This document shows, in pieces, positions 39,337 to 39,583 of a DNA stretch of 39,583 bases. Origin of the DNA: Vibrio mexicanus. Lineage in GTDB: Bacteria > Pseudomonadota > Gammaproteobacteria > Enterobacterales > Vibrionaceae. Position 1 is the first letter of the stretch. Every line of letters begins with the position of its first letter. Below the pieces are notes generated by a model. The model was not told where the DNA came from and searched no databases. It was given only the letters and a program-made list of their open reading frames with translations. Location of the stretch: positions 1 to 39,583 of the forward strand of contig NZ_JYJP01000077.1 in NCBI RefSeq assembly GCF_001012815.1, in the 5' to 3' direction. The position numbers were made by a program, and so were the translations under genes.

Positions 39337-39583
39337 ACGTCCTCCTTGATCGAATTTATGGGAACCTGCTTTCAGGTAGGTTCGTTGCGAGTTGTCGACC
39401 GCTTAACACAATCTGCGCCAACATTCTTTTTAACTGAGTGAAGTAAGCTTCACTATCTTCTGTCTTTACGTTGATTTTTTACAAAGTGTTCAAAAGTGTT
39501 TTTAACACTTTATTAACTATTGATGCCGTTAGAAGAAATATCAAATAGATTGCTCTTTTTTTGTACAAAAGGAGTGGTGAGGC
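39337..39583. other. Upstream region of the DUF2189 gene, with repeated AAAGTGTT words
   Basis: No gene is seen in these 247 bases. AAAGTGTT occurs at 39483-39490 and 39493-39500, and its inverse AACACTTT at 39504-39511, forming a short hairpin and a possible operator. The stretch is A+T-rich and probably holds the DUF2189 gene promoter. Confidence 0.4.

Overview
The window is a core chromosomal segment of a gammaproteobacterium, almost certainly a Vibrio. The gene blocks npr-rapZ-ptsN-hpf-rpoN-lptBAC-kdsCD-yrbG, mlaFEDCB-ibaG-murA, hemW-rdgB-yggTU-proC-yggS facing pilT-pilU, and ruvX-yqgE-gshB-rsmE-sprT are the usual Vibrionaceae arrangements. No prophage, CRISPR array, restriction system or secondary-metabolite cluster is visible. 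The species cannot be fixed from the sequence alone.

Layout. 1-1.8 kb: a gene-free stretch and an inactive M16 peptidase homologue. 1.8-11.0 kb (minus strand): mgtE magnesium channel, nitrogen-PTS genes (npr, rapZ, ptsN), hpf, rpoN, the LPS-transport and Kdo genes lptB-lptA-lptC-kdsC-kdsD, and the exchanger yrbG. 11.25-15.9 kb (plus): mlaF-E-D-C-B lipid-asymmetry operon, ibaG and murA. 16-17.9 kb (plus): plsC and a serine beta-lactamase-like lipoprotein. 17.9-21.6 kb (minus): two related tRNA arrays (Phe, Thr, Asn) flanking a chemoreceptor gene and ending in repeated terminator plus tRNA-Asn-fragment modules. 21.6-24.2 kb (minus): mltC-yggX-mutY. 24.4-27.2 kb (plus): trmB, a TRM11-like methyltransferase and a glutaminase. 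27.3-32.1 kb (minus): hemW-rdgB-DUF4426-yggU-yggT-proC-yggS. 32.2-34.3 kb (plus): pilT-pilU. 34.4-35.0 kb: an IS200-type insertion sequence. 35.0-38.4 kb (minus): ruvX-yqgE-gshB-rsmE-sprT. 38.5-39.3 kb (minus): a DUF2189 membrane protein.

Functionally the window is dominated by cell-envelope construction (Lpt, Kdo, Mla, MurA, PlsC, MltC), nitrogen/envelope regulation (sigma-54 with its PTS partners), twitching-motility ATPases, and housekeeping RNA/DNA maintenance.

The overriding technical feature is frame breakage. Fourteen genes are interrupted, at 15 places, and each break is repaired by adding exactly one base. Most fall in short homopolymers, and several hit genes that are essential or nearly always intact (murA, rpoN, rapZ, mlaF). 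I read these as missing-base sequencing or assembly errors, not pseudogenes, and give the full joined span of each gene. The one break of a different kind is an in-frame TGA in the IS200 transposase, which looks like a real nonsense substitution. I found no convincing undescribed multi-gene system; the most unusual real structures are the tRNA-array modules, a tRNA-Phe with a rebuilt acceptor stem, and a 35-nt near-perfect palindrome near 38.45 kb.
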